A DNA stretch of 64,000 nucleotides from Lactarius indigo (taxonomy: Eukaryota; Basidiomycota; Agaricomycetes; Russulales; Russulaceae): assembly GCA_025766275.1 (NCBI GenBank), contig JAFKAC010000001.1, forward strand, positions 620,001 to 684,000, in the 5' to 3' direction. Shown one piece after another: positions 36,541 through 46,659 of the stretch. A model generated the notes under the pieces. It worked only from the letters and a program-made list of their open reading frames with translations, did not search any database and was not told the origin of the DNA. The translations under genes and the position numbers were made by a program. Position 1 is the stretch's first letter, and each line of letters begins with the position of its first letter.

Positions 36541-36897
36541 CCATGAAGGCCGACGAAGCTGAGATACCTTCTGTGTGGTGTTAAGTAGTGGGGACATCCG
36601 GTGGCCCGAGCAGAGTATGGGGTCAACATAGAGAGAATTTTCTGCACGAGGTCAATGCACGAGGGTAAACCGATCAGAAAGACTTGCTGCCTGACTGCTA
36701 CAGTAGTACCAGTGATGGCAGTCAAGGACTCGGAAAACGGACCAGAGAAGGAAGCCCTCCGTGTTCCTTTTTTGGGGCTTCGAAAAGTAATACGTATTTC
36801 TTGACTCTTCTGGTACAGGGGCATATATACTCGATGTATGATAGCGATCGAGGCTGATTCAAGTTTGGATGAGGGGAGTAGTGCGGCCAGTCGCCCT

Positions 36898-36942
36898 TGG
36901 TAAAAAAAAATTAAAAAATTAAAAAAGGGGGGGGGAGGAAGG
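36898..36942. repeat. Low-complexity A/T then G run
   Basis: A-rich run with AAATT units followed by a run of Gs. It marks the region between arm 2 and P450-5; no gene is present from 36841 to 37338. Confidence 0.6.
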
Positions 36943-37340
36943 GAATTACTAATTAGTGGCCAGTGGTCCGGAAGTCGACTTCAGTTCGAGCCGAGACTGG
37001 AACTGTACAGTAGTAAGTTAGGGAGTTGGACCTACACTGGCAATTGTCAGAATTCTAGCAATACTGTACAGTAGTGTTTCTTCTCCTCCGTGACTCTCAC
37101 TCACGGTTCTCACTCACGGTTCTATGGGCAAGTCTATGGGGTTTCCCTTTTTTTTCTTTGAATCAATTTATACCCCAGGGTGGAGGCCGTACACCCAGAT
37201 CAGACACCCGCAGCACCGTAGCACCTTCAGTTGCACAGCAGAGATTTTTCTATAGGGTTTTCATTTGATCGTAACCATGCGCGTGCCGCCTTATAACGGC
37301 TGAGCGCTCACTAGCGCTCGCTGGCAATTGGGACACTTAA

Positions 37341-37352
37341 CCATATAAATAT
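37341..37352 (+). promoter_or_regulatory. TATA box of P450-5
   Basis: CCATATAAATAT lies 30-40 nt before the ATG at 37381, implying a very short 5' leader. The match to a TATA consensus is strong; expression is not shown. Confidence 0.55.
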
Positions 37353-37380
37353 CGACTGTCTCAGGCTTTCCCAAACACCC

Positions 37381-39556
37381 ATGCTACTTTCACTGGCCCC
37401 CATTACCCTATTATGCCAGACACTGTCTGTCGTTGATGTCACGGTCATTACGCTAACCACTAGCCTTGTAAGTTGCATGTCTGTATGTACTGAAATTTGA
37501 CTTGCTTATAACGAGACTTAGGTATCTCATTTGTACTTCCGCCACTTGGAGCCTCGATCTAACCTCTCATTTCTCATCCTTCTGGTCTTCGTACCAGCAC
37601 TTCTTTCCGTCCCTATATCCTACCATGTTAGATATCCCCTCGCTTCTGTGCCATTAGCGTTTGCATCATATGGTGGTTTTTTAGTGTTTTTCACCGTCTC
37701 ATACCGCCTGTCACACTTCCACCCACTTTCCACATATCCTGGGCCGGCGATTGCCAAAATATCTAAGTGGTGGGGTGCGTATGTTGGTGGCAAAGGGGAC
37801 CTTCATTTATACTACAAGAGCCTGCACGATCGCTACGGCGATGTCGTACGAGTAGGTGAGCACGCATTTCTCGGTCCTTTCCCAGACACGCCCAGTTATA
37901 AATTGTTTTGCAGGCCCCAATGAACTCTCTGTACGCGATACTTCCCTTATACACGCGGTACTCGGTCAAGGCGGTCTCCCTAAGGGACCACGTAAGCCCA
38001 AGGTACATTGGCAGGAACCGGGGCCTGTTGCTCATGTATGACTATTATTAGGCTGGGATGGTCTGCCCGGGCGGCCATCACTCATTGATCAGCGCGATCC
38101 AATATTGCACATGCATCAACGCAAGCCGTGGAACCGCGCGTTCTCATCCAAGGCGCTCAAAGAATATGAAGTCATTTTAGCGAAGCGGGCCAGACAACTA
38201 CTCGATTGTCTGGAAGATAGAGTCAATGGGTCGGATCAAAAAGCTGGCCTCGTGCTAGACATGTCTGCGTGGTTTAGCTACTTTGCGTAAGTTTGTTTTT
38301 TTCGCGTCCAGTGGCACGCCGACTTGACTTCGCTCTGACATTTGTTTCAGCAAAGACTTCATGGGTGATATGGCGTAAATATCCTGTACATGGTGTCCTG
38401 GCAGAAGCTGATCCAATTGTATCTAGTTTCGGTGGTGGCTTCGAGCTAATGAAGGCTGGTGGGAGCAATGATGGTGTTCTACCAGACGCCGAGTCGGGTG
38501 CACGGTACGTATCTGGACACTAGTTGGGCTCTCTCGTTAATCTCACCTCTCATTAGTATCTCCGGAATCCTAACCCACATAACATATATCATACCACCTC
38601 TTGTTGCAATCACGGGTTCCGCTCAACATATCCAAGCATTCAGCAAAGGCAGGGTGTCCCACCGGTTGCAAAGCGGCGCAAACCGAAAGGATTTGTTCTA
38701 CCATCTAGTAAGCACCAATATCAAACCCACGCACCCTATTCACCACAATCGTTCACAGAGCGGTGAGGAATTGCCAGAGTCCGAGCGCCCGACCGCAGAC
38801 GATCTTGCACTGGAAGGACTATTAGCCATTGTCGCTGGCTCTGACACGGTAAAAGGCGCCCTTTCCTCTACCCTTTACTACCTCGTATGCAACCCAGCGG
38901 TATATCACCGCCTGCAAGAAGAGGTGGACGCTGCCTTCCCGAGTGGAGAGGAACCTCTGGACGTAGTGAAGTTGAGCTACATGGAATGGTTGAACGCTTG
39001 CATGTGAGTGAATAGGTACAGGACCTCGGGGAGAACTAAGTTTCCTGATAGTAATGAGTCACTCCGCCTTCAACCCCCGGTCCCAGGCGGGTCAAGCCGC
39101 ATCTTAGGCAAGGGTAAAGGCGCAAAAGTGTTCGGGAAATTGTAAGCGAGACACCCTTATAGATGCGTCCTTCACTCAATTATTCTAACTGTACGATGCG
39201 TGCGCAGTGTCATTCCAGAAGAAACCCAACTCTCCCTACATACCTATAGCATTCACCACGACCCACGGAACTTCTACACGCCCGATGCATTCTTGCCAGA
39301 GCGATGGCTCGCTAACGGTGCGCCTGCGGGAGAACATAACACGTCTGCGTTCTTCCCGTTCGGCTACGGATCGAGGACTTGTGTGGGGAAGAACCTGGCT
39401 TTGATGGAGATGCGGATGGTGCTTTGCTGGATGCTGAGGCGTTTCTGCTTCTCCAAGGCGCTTGGGGTTACTTATGAGGCTTGGGAAGAAAGGATTCGAG
39501 ATTGGAACGTAATATATCACGATCCACTTTGTGTCAGAATATCACTTAGGGAGTGA
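37381..39556 (+). CDS. Cytochrome P450 monooxygenase 5 (diverged paralogue)
   Basis: Same ten-exon structure. Intron 1 follows TTSL, and introns at VRVG, GPR, SYFA, GDMA, SGAR, FYHL, NACM and GKL sit as in copies 1-4. The N-terminus has the two hydrophobic anchors and a HPLSTYPGP hinge. The I-helix reads AGSDTVKG, the K-helix ESLR, the PERF motif FLPERWL and the heme loop FGYGSRTCVG, which keeps the canonical Arg lost in the other four. All splice sites are GT-AG and no stop was seen. It lies outside the inverted duplication and is the most different copy, so it probably reflects the older gene or a distinct substrate. Confidence 0.91.
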
Positions 39557-39925
39557 GCGTCCGCGCTCGCATAAGATATGTTTCAGCGACGAAATGTATC
39601 GTTCGTGGTCGATATGCGTATTTTTTGTTCAGGCTAGCAACTCAAATGCCTAGCTAGATACCCTATGTCATGGAATGAGTAACGTAAAGGAGAACAATGA
39701 GCCGGGCGACTTCAACGGCGAAAAAAAGATGAAAGGCATTGTCCTAAACGACTGTAAGACGGATGAATCGCACTAGTTCCTGGAGTTTGTGATGTACGAG
39801 GGCCAGGAACGCAATGCAGGGAGTAGATTGGGTGTGATGACATACAATGCAGAAAGCAGGGGTCTACCATAAGACGGAATAGTCGAAAACCTCGTGCTGA
39901 ACAAGTACGCACCAAACAACCCTCA
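39557..39925. other. Spacer between P450-5 and SF3B6 (tail to tail)
   Basis: Both neighbours end here (plus-strand P450-5, minus-strand SF3B6). No gene or clear repeat seen. Confidence 0.5.
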
Positions 39926-40407
39926 TCAGTCCTCCTCGTTGATATTGTGTTTCTTCTTTAACTGCACTAGCTCCTCTTCTCTCCGCGCGAGCTCCGCCTT
40001 TGCAGCCGCCGCGTCCTGCTTAGCAGGCATGTGGTATAACACCACGATATACCGTTCTTGCAAGTGGAAACCATTTAGATGCTCCAACGCATTCTTTGCC
40101 TGTAAACGCAGAGTTGGGTGTAGGTGCAAGGTGAGGGGAACAAACGGCCCACGTACGTCCATCACGTCATTGAACACCACAAACGCCGTTCCCTTCGTCT
40201 TTGCTTCATTCCCGATGCGTATTTGCCGTATACTCCCGTAGCGACCAAAGAGGTCGTACAGGTCCTCGCCCGTGATTTGGTAGTTCAGATTCTTGACAAA
40301 AAGAATGCGGTTTGCACCCGGTGGCAGTTTCGCCTGAACAGAGAAATGACTGAGAGGCTGGAATGGCTGAAAAGAATCAGTGCAGAACGCACGGTTGGTC
40401 TTTGCAT
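39926..40407 (-). CDS. SF3B6: Splicing factor 3B subunit 6 (p14) homologue
   Basis: Three exons: 40407-40393, 40333-40157, 40099-39926; 366 nt, 121 aa. A single RRM follows a short N-terminus: RILFVKNLNYQIT is RNP2 and GTAFVVFNDV is RNP1, then NALEHLNGFHLQERYIVVLY. This is the diagnostic p14 pattern, with the tyrosine of the p14 family that contacts the branch-point adenosine replaced by Phe in the RNP1 segment as read here. In other organisms p14 is in the SF3b complex of U2 snRNP, binds SF3B1 and crosslinks to the branch A in the nucleus. A charged C-terminal helix (ELARREEELVQLKKKHNI) is usual. Length fits the family (~125 aa). It is the one clear housekeeping gene here. Confidence 0.93.
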
Positions 40408-41177
40408 GGAAACTTCGTGCACGTTTTAGAGAGTTAAACCCAACGTAGGGTTGTGGTTATGCCCAAACCTATTTGTTTCCCACGAGTACCGAGTCCCCAC
40501 GATCACTCCTTATGAGGAAAATATGTGTCAGCGTATGTGTCAGCAAGACAGTCGTCCAACGGCTCGGACTCAGATTTTTTTTAAAAATCCATTTACGTGT
40601 GCCTCAGGGCCAATTACCCTACATAGCATGAAAACTGTGTGTCTAAGACAATTATGAAGCTTGCTTTTGTAAGCATTTCCGTGTATCTTATTTCCCCCCC
40701 ACTCCTGTTAGGGAGTGGCTTGGCTTCCTGTCAAGCATAGAGCTAAGAGCGGCAGCAGTGCCGCCTTGGCATGCATTGCTTGCCATGATGATGGTCTTGT
40801 GTGAGCTTGGTAGTGTGCTTGGGCTTGCTACCACGTCTTCTGCTTTGCTCAACGTGTCTTGAGTAGGCCTGTGGGGCCAGGTGAGTTGTGGGGATGGGAG
40901 GTGTTGGTGTGATGGTGAGGGGGGTTTGTGGTGTGTTGTGTAACGTCGCCACGACGTTAGCTCGACTTGAGCGCGAATGACGGTAACAACTTAGCGATAC
41001 GATGGTCCACTGGCTTGAAGACACGAAGGTCCAAGTCCTTGCCTTAGTGAATATGCGGAGGTACACCGGCAAGCTGATTCTAGTAGTCACAAACGAAGTT
41101 GAATAGTTTTGTGAGAGCGAGAAGAGAAGGAGAAACAAGTGACGATTCAAGAAGACCAATGTTACGGTACGGACTCA

Positions 41178-41187
41178 ATGACTCATT
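41178..41187 (+). repeat. 10 bp direct repeat, left flank of foldback element
   Basis: ATGACTCATT here and at 45552-45561 in direct orientation. A 9-11 bp target-site duplication is typical of Mutator-like elements. The core TGACTCA is itself palindromic. Confidence 0.55.
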
Positions 41188-41299
41188 ACACACGACTCAT
41201 GACCAGTTATGACTACGGTCTGGTATCAGTATTAGTCATGGACTCTTACTTCGCATCAGTCAGCATAGTAGTTCACATGTGATTGTGACTTGTGCAGCC

Positions 41300-41492
41300 A
41301 ATGATCTGCCATGAATTCCATAACTCATGGGCCATCTGACGGGAAGAACCCCTCATGACTCATGGGCCAACTGACGTCGGCTGATGCACAAAATTCTTCC
41401 GAAATTGATGGGCCAGCCGATGTCGGTTGAGGCTGCTTTGGTTCCAGAGCAATTTCCGAACTAGAGATTGCTATTGACTGATTCTGAAGACA
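41300..41492 (+). repeat. Left long inverted repeat of foldback element
   Basis: Matches the complement of 45350-45538 with only a handful of differences. Those I could see are transitions, most at CpG (CCGACG against CTGACG, AACCGAC against AACTGAC, GGCCGATG against GGCTGATG), as expected of methylated-cytosine decay. Confidence 0.88.
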
Positions 41493-42463
41493 GGAAAGTG
41501 GATTCCTATCCAGGATGCAATCCGGAAAGTATTCTGGATTTCCATCTATGTCCAGGAAACTGGATTACTATCTAGGACACAATCTGGAAAGTGCTCTGGA
41601 TTTCCATCTATGTTTAGGAAACTAGATTCCTATCCAGGATGCAATCCAGAAAGTATTCTGGATTTCTATCTATGTGTCCAGGAAACTGGATTCTTATATA
41701 GAACACAATCCAGAAAGTATTCTGGATTTCCGTCTATGTTTAGGAAACTGGATTCCAATCCAGGATGCAATCCGGAAAATACTCTGGATTTCCATCTATG
41801 TTCAGGAAACTGGATTTCTAACCAGGACAGAATCCGGAAAGTATTCTGGATTTCTATCTATGTCTAGGAAACTGGATCCCTATCTGGGACAGAATCCGGA
41901 AAGTATTCTGGATTTCTGTCAATGTCCAGGAAACTGGATTTCTATCTGGGACAGAATCCGGAAAGTATTCCAGATTTCCATCTATGTCCAGGAAACTGGA
42001 TTCCTATCTGGGACAGAATCTGGAAAGTGCTCTGGATTTCCATCTATGTTTAGGAAACTGGATTCCTATCCAGGATGCAATCTGGAAAATACTCCGGATT
42101 TCCATCTATGTTCAGGAAACTGGATTCCTATCTGGGACAGAATCTGGAAAGTATTCTGGATTTCCATCTATGTTTAGGAAACTGGATTTCTATCTGGGAT
42201 AGAATCCGGAAAGTATTCCAGATTTCCATCTATGTCCAGGAAACTGAATTCCTATCTAGGACACAATCCAGAAAGTATTCTGGATTTCTGTCTATGTCTA
42301 GGAAACTGGATGTCTAACTAGAACAGCATCTGGAAAGTATTCTGGATTTCCATCTATGTTTAAAAGACTGGATTCCTATCTGGGACACAATCCAGAAAGT
42401 ATTCTGGATTTCTGTCTATGTCCAAGAAACTGGATTCCTATCTGGGACACAATGTGGAAAGTG
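41493..42463 (+). repeat. 62 bp tandem repeat array, plus orientation
   Basis: About 15 units each containing GGAAACTGGATT, a variable middle (CCTATCCAGGATGCAAT or CCTATCTGGGACAGAAT types) and a hairpin ATCCAGAA-AGTA-TTCTGGAT. Because 62 is not a multiple of 3, three units translate as a repeating 62-residue peptide in every frame, giving long open frames that are not genes. Confidence 0.9.
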
Positions 42464-42749
42464 CTATCATTCCCTTACTCCTATGTATATAAATCCACTG
42501 TTCCCTTTTGTGAAATGGGAATCTACTTTACCATACACTCTTTCTTAAATGAGAATCTATATTTTCTTCCACAGATGGGAATCTGCTTTCACTTGCAGAT
42601 AGAAATCTATGTTCCCACCTATAGTTATAAATCTACTAGGAGTCTGCTGATAAGATGGAAATTGACTATTCCAATTCATGGATATAAATCCACTGTTCCT
42701 AATAGGAGTCCAGTTTCCTGTCTACAAATGCAGATCTAGAGTTTGTTCT
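42464..42749. other. Degenerate centre of foldback element
   Basis: Loss of the clear 62 bp period. Fragments such as GGAATCTAC.TT and ATAAATCCACTGTTCC recur, suggesting decayed units. This is the turning point between the two orientations. Confidence 0.6.
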
Positions 42750-45349
42750 GGATTCTATTTCAGATAGGAATTTAGTTGTCTGTCTGCAGATGAAAATGTG
42801 GAGTGTTTTCTAGATTCTGTTGTAGATAGGAAGCCAGTGTCCTCTTTGCAGATGGAAATCCAGGTTCCTAGACATAGACAGAAATCCAGAGTACTTTCCA
42901 GATTCAGTCCCAGAGAGGAATCCAGTTTCCTGGACATAGAAGGAAGTCTAGAATACTTTCTGGATTCCATCCTGGTTAGACTTCCAGTTTCCTGGACATA
43001 GATAGAAATCTGGTGTATTTTCTGGATTGCATTCTACATAGGAATCCAGTTTCCTAGACACAGATGGAAATCCAGAGTAACTTTTGGATTCTATCCTAGA
43101 TCCAGTTTCCTGAACGTAGACAGAAATCCAGAATACTTTCTGGATTGTGTCCCAGATAGGGATCCAGTTTCCTAGACATAGATAGAAATCCGGAATACTT
43201 TCCGGATTCTGTCCTGGTTAGAAATCCAGTTTCCTGGACATAGATGGAAATCCGGAGTATTTTCCGGATTGCATCCTGGATTGGAATCCAGTTTCCTAAA
43301 CATAGATGGAAATCCAGAATACTTTCTGGATTCAGTCCTAGTTAGACATCCAGTTTCCTGGACATAGATGGAAATCCAGAATACTTTCCAGATTGTGTCC
43401 TGGTTAGAAATCTAGTTTCCTAAACATAGACGGAAATCCAGAATACTTTTCGGATTGTGTCCCAGATAGGAATCCAGTTTCCTGGACATAGATGGAAATC
43501 TGGAATACTTTCCGGATTCTGTCCTGGTTAGAAATCTAGTTTCCTGGACATAGATGGAAATCCGGAGTATTTTCTGGATTGCATCCTGGATAGGAATCCA
43601 GTTTCCTAAACATAGACGGAAATCCAGAATACTTTCCGGATTGTGTTCTATATAAGAATCCAGTTTCCTGGACATAGATAGAAATCCAGAATACTTTCCA
43701 GATTGCATCCTGAATAGGAATCTAGTTTCCTAAACATAGACGGAAATCCAGAATACTTTTCGGATTGTGTCCCAGATAGGAATCCAGTTTCCTGGACATA
43801 GATGGAAATCTGGAATACTTTCCGGATTGTGTCCCAGATAGAAATCCAGTTTTCTGGACATTGACGGAAATCCAGAATACTTTCCGGATTGTGTCCTAGA
43901 TAGGAATCCAGTTTCCTGGACATAGATGGAAATCTGGAATACTTTCCGGATTCTGTCCCAGATAGGGATCCAGTTTCCTAGACATAGATAGAAATCCGGA
44001 ATACTTTCCAGATTCTGTCCTGGTTAGAAATCCAGTTTCCTGGACATAGATGGAAATCCGGAGTATTTTCCGGATTGCATCCTGGATTGGAATCCAGTTT
44101 CCTAAACATAGACGGAAATTCAGAATACTTTCTGGATTGTGTTCTATATAAGAATCCAGTTTCCTGGACATAGATAGAAATCCAGAATACTTTCCAGATT
44201 GCATCCTGGATAGGAATCTAGTTTCCTAAACATAGATGGAAATCCGGAGCACTTTTCAGATTGTATCCCAGATAGGAATCCAGTTTCCTGGACATAGATG
44301 GAAATCCTGCATACTTTCTGGATTGTGTCCCAGATAGAAATCCAGTTTCCTAAACATTGACGGAAATCCAGAATACTTTCCGGATTCTGTCCCAGATAGA
44401 AATCCAGTTTCCTGGACATAGATGGAAATCTGGAATACTTTCCGGATTCTGTCCTGGTTAGAAATCTAGTTTCCTAAACGTAGATGGAAATCCAGAATAC
44501 TTTCCAGATTGCATCCTGGATAGGAATCCAGTTTCCTAAACATAGATGGAAATCCAGAGCACTTTCCAGATTCTGTCCCAGATAGGAATCCAGTTTCCTG
44601 GACATAGATGGAAATCTGGAATACTTTCCGGATTCTGTCCCAGATAGAAATCCAGTTTCCTGGACATTGACAGAAATCCAGAATACTTTCCGGATTCTGT
44701 CCCAGATAGGGATCCAGTTTCCTAGACATAGATAGAAATCCAAAACACTTTCCGGATTCTGTCCTGGTTAGAAATCCAGTTTCCTGAACATAGATGGAAA
44801 TCCAGAGTATTTTCCGGATTGCATCCTGGATAGGAATCCAGTTTCCTAAACATAGACGGAAATCCAGAATACTTTCCGGATTGTGTTCTATATAAGAATC
44901 CAGTTTCCTGGACATAGATAGAAATCCAGAATACTTTCCAGATTGCATCCTGGATAGGAATCTAGTTTCCTAAACACAGATGGAAAAAAACCAGAGCACT
45001 TTCCAGATTGTGTCCCAGATAGTAATCCAGTTTCCTGGACATAGATGGAAATCCTGCATACTTTCCGGATTGTGTCCCAGATAGGAATCCAGTTTCCTAG
45101 ACATAGATAGAAATCTGGAATACTTTCCGGATTGTGTCCCAGATAGAAATCCAGTTTCCTGGACATAGATGGAAATCCGGAGTATTTTCCAGATTGCATC
45201 CTGGATAGGAATTCAGTTTCCTAGACATAGATGGAAATCCAGAATACTTTCCGGATTCTGTCCCACATAGAAATCCAGTTTCCTGGACATAGACGGAAAT
45301 CCAGAATACTTTCCGGATTGCATCCTGGATAGGAATCCACTTTCCTGTC
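42750..45349 (-). repeat. 62 bp tandem repeat array, minus orientation
   Basis: About 40 units of the same repeat read on the minus strand, the first few (to about 43140) degenerate. The unit types alternate in a higher-order pattern: similar multi-unit blocks recur at about 43440-43930, 43900-44420 and 44470-45200, indicating amplification of groups of units. Confidence 0.9.
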
Positions 45350-45538
45350 TTCAGAATCAGTTAATAGCAATCTCTAGTTCGGAAATTGCTCTGGAACCAA
45401 AGCAGCCTCAACCGACATCGGCTGGCCCATCAATTTCGGAAGAATTTTGTGCATCGGCCGACGTCGGTTGGCCCATGAGTCATGAGGGGTTCTTCCCGTC
45501 GGATGGCCCATGAGTTATGGAATTCATGGCAGATTATT
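45350..45538 (-). repeat. Right long inverted repeat of foldback element
   Basis: Reverse complement partner of 41300-41492. Confidence 0.88.
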
Positions 45539-45551
45539 ATGTGACTCGTGT

Positions 45552-45561
45552 ATGACTCATT
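45552..45561 (+). repeat. 10 bp direct repeat, right flank of foldback element
   Basis: ATGACTCATT, second copy of the probable target-site duplication. Confidence 0.55.
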
Positions 45562-45647
45562 CCTAGGATAGCTGTACTAGGGTTCGAGCTAGTTGTGCTA
45601 TTGGTTACATACTATTCCAGCGGCGCTTTAAAGCCCGCGTGTATCTG

Positions 45648-45692
45648 TATAAGTAGTCGACTCGGAAGACCAAGAGTCCCCATCTTGGTCTT
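45648..45692 (+). promoter_or_regulatory. Gypsy-2 LTR core promoter and mRNA 5' end
   Basis: TATAAG at 45648-45653, then ATCTTGGTCTT at 45682-45692, which is exactly complementary to the priming site at 45929-45939. If the mRNA starts at 45682, the TATA spacing is 34 nt, and R begins with the self-primer. Confidence 0.6.
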
Positions 45693-45928
45693 CTTCAATC
45701 CACCACTTGACTCATCTTTTGTCTGCCTTAGTCTCGGACTAAGTGTGCCTCTACTTGTATCCGCCAAAGGGATACTCTTCTTCATCATTTAAGCTGCAGC
45801 GTGTGCCTACGAGTGCCCCTGTTCAGTTTGTGTTGGGTTGACACGTGGTCCCCATTCACCATATTCTGCTAAGTCGATTACGCCTATTTGAAGTCCAAGT
45901 CGGACTAACGCCGGTGGAGCGTAACATT

Positions 45929-45939
45929 AAGACCAAGAT
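45929..45939 (+). other. Gypsy-2 self-priming primer-binding site
   Basis: AAGACCAAGAT, two bases after the LTR end (CGTAACA|TT). It is complementary over 11 nt to the LTR sequence at 45682-45692. No tRNA-type TGG start is present. Confidence 0.65.
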
Positions 45940-45946
45940 CCTCATC

Positions 45947-46049
45947 ATGGCGTACTCGACCAGAGACCAGTGGACATCCTTCCGTCCCTATCATATTGAA
46001 TGATGAGGAGATCGCAACGTACCAACAAGATTCCTAGGAGCAGCTCAGT
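45947..46049 (+). pseudogene. Gypsy-2 gag start, cut off
   Basis: ATG in good context (ATCATGGCG) reads MAYSTRDQWTSFRPYHIE, then two stops; another frame carries on with EEIATYQQDS. The body is interrupted at 46050 by the Gypsy-1 LTR. The MA.(S/T).R start resembles that of Gypsy-1 gag. Confidence 0.5.
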
Positions 46050-46625
46050 TGTAACGCCACTACAGGGGCATTAAGTACAACCTGTACTAAGTCAGTCAGT
46101 CGATCGGTAGTCCGAGCTCAAAGGCCCGACTTCAGATAGGATGATGCACAAGAGTCACAAGGACGCGCGTCACTTGGACTATAGAGGAATGCTAAGACTC
46201 GAAGGTCTAGCGGAGACAGGGATCAGGAGACAAGGGACTCTGGTGAGTTCGCGTAGACGAGTGTAGTATTACACAAGAAGTCTAGTCTACCGTACAAGCT
46301 AGGTATGACTACGTTTAAATAGAGATTGGGGTGTATGGCTGTTACAAATAGATGGCGCCATCGCTGACTTGGGGAACAAAGGGATAGGCATAAAGAGAAC
46401 AAGGTATAGATATATCGAGACTAAAGGGGAATCACGCGGGGTCGTGCGTGAGAGGGAACAAGTCGGAAACTAGCACATGTCAAGCTTTATCAGAAGGGAA
46501 CGTCGATAAGCAGGGCGCGTGATAGAAGCCAGGTAATTGTAAAGTCTGCGTAATCGTACAGGGCTCGTATAGTGTGAGAAGGGAATAGTAGCAAGGAAAG
46601 AAACGAGTCCGAGAAAATCGTAACA
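46050..46625 (-). mobile_element. Gypsy-1 3' LTR
   Basis: 576 bp. On the minus strand it begins TGTTACG and ends GGCGTTACA. The part matching the right LTR (216 bp) differs at two sites only, both CpG transitions. The polypurine tract adjoins it. Preceding five bases on the plus strand (TCAGT) are the expected target duplication, whose partner lies outside the window. Confidence 0.9.
46278..46320 (-). promoter_or_regulatory. Gypsy-1 LTR core promoter and mRNA 5' end
   Basis: On the minus strand, TTTAAA (46314-46319) precedes AGACTAGACTT (46288 down to 46278) by about 26 nt. That 11-mer is exactly complementary to the priming site beside the other LTR, so it marks the probable start of the mRNA and of R. 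Confidence 0.65.
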
Positions 46626-46640
46626 TTACCCCCCATCTTG
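46626..46640 (-). other. Gypsy-1 polypurine tract
   Basis: Minus strand AAGATGGGGGGTAA directly before the 3' LTR (TGTTACG). It is the expected plus-strand DNA priming site of the element. Confidence 0.8.
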
Positions 46641-46659
46641 GCCCGAAGGCGCCTCAACT

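Larger units (their letters stand above)
32700..36840 (-). repeat. Arm 2 of ~4.1 kb inverted duplication
   Basis: Reverse-complement partner of 21735-25812. From right to left it holds a TATA-like block (about 36823), a CTTTCTGATCGG block (36680), the CATCCCTTGGGGTTATTTCCC block (about 36127), two unknown coding frames (35648-35875 and 35199-35480), the complete P450-4 gene and ~65 bp past its stop. The inner ends of the arms are about 6.9 kb apart and enclose P450-2 and P450-3. Confidence 0.82.
41188..45551. mobile_element. Foldback / MULE-like non-autonomous element with hairpin minisatellite
   Basis: About 4.36 kb with no protein-coding gene. Inverted terminal regions (41300-41492 against 45350-45538) are near identical for ~190 bp and continue into arrays of a 62 bp unit in opposite orientation: about 15 units on the left (41493-42463) and about 40 on the right (42750-45349). 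A degenerate centre separates them. The outermost ends (ACACGA.TCA) also match weakly, with the left side having ~100 bp extra. Flanked by 10 bp direct repeats. It sits inside the Gypsy-2 LTR. It is likely mobilised by a transposase encoded elsewhere; assignment to Mutator-like elements rests on the 10 bp duplication and long inverted ends only. Confidence 0.68.
40939..45926 (+). mobile_element. Gypsy-2 LTR (plus strand), split by a foldback element
   Basis: The LTR starts TGTAACG and ends CGTAACA, with the insert 41188-45551 removed leaving about 614 bp, close to the 576 bp LTR of Gypsy-1. It is a 5' LTR: it is followed by a two-base gap, an 11-nt self-priming site and a gag start (MAYSTRD at 45947), arranged exactly as in Gypsy-1. 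A TATA box lies at 45648-45653 and the predicted transcript start at 45682. The rest of Gypsy-2 is not in the window to the right; Gypsy-1 has inserted at 46050. A G-rich stretch (40917-40935) before the LTR could be an unrelated polypurine-like tract. Confidence 0.7.

Noticed and set aside
40743..41159. 138-codon minus-strand frame at the start of the Gypsy-2 LTR
   Set aside because: It runs through the LTR boundary and has no retroelement domain.
41610..45199. Many long overlapping open frames with repeated RKLDSY / ETGFLS peptides
   Set aside because: They arise because a 62 bp unit without stops is read in all frames. No start context, intron pattern or domain supports a protein.
41493..45349. 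Regular repeats resembling a CRISPR array
   Set aside because: There are no unique spacers; units are contiguous and degenerate, the orientation flips, and the genome is fungal.
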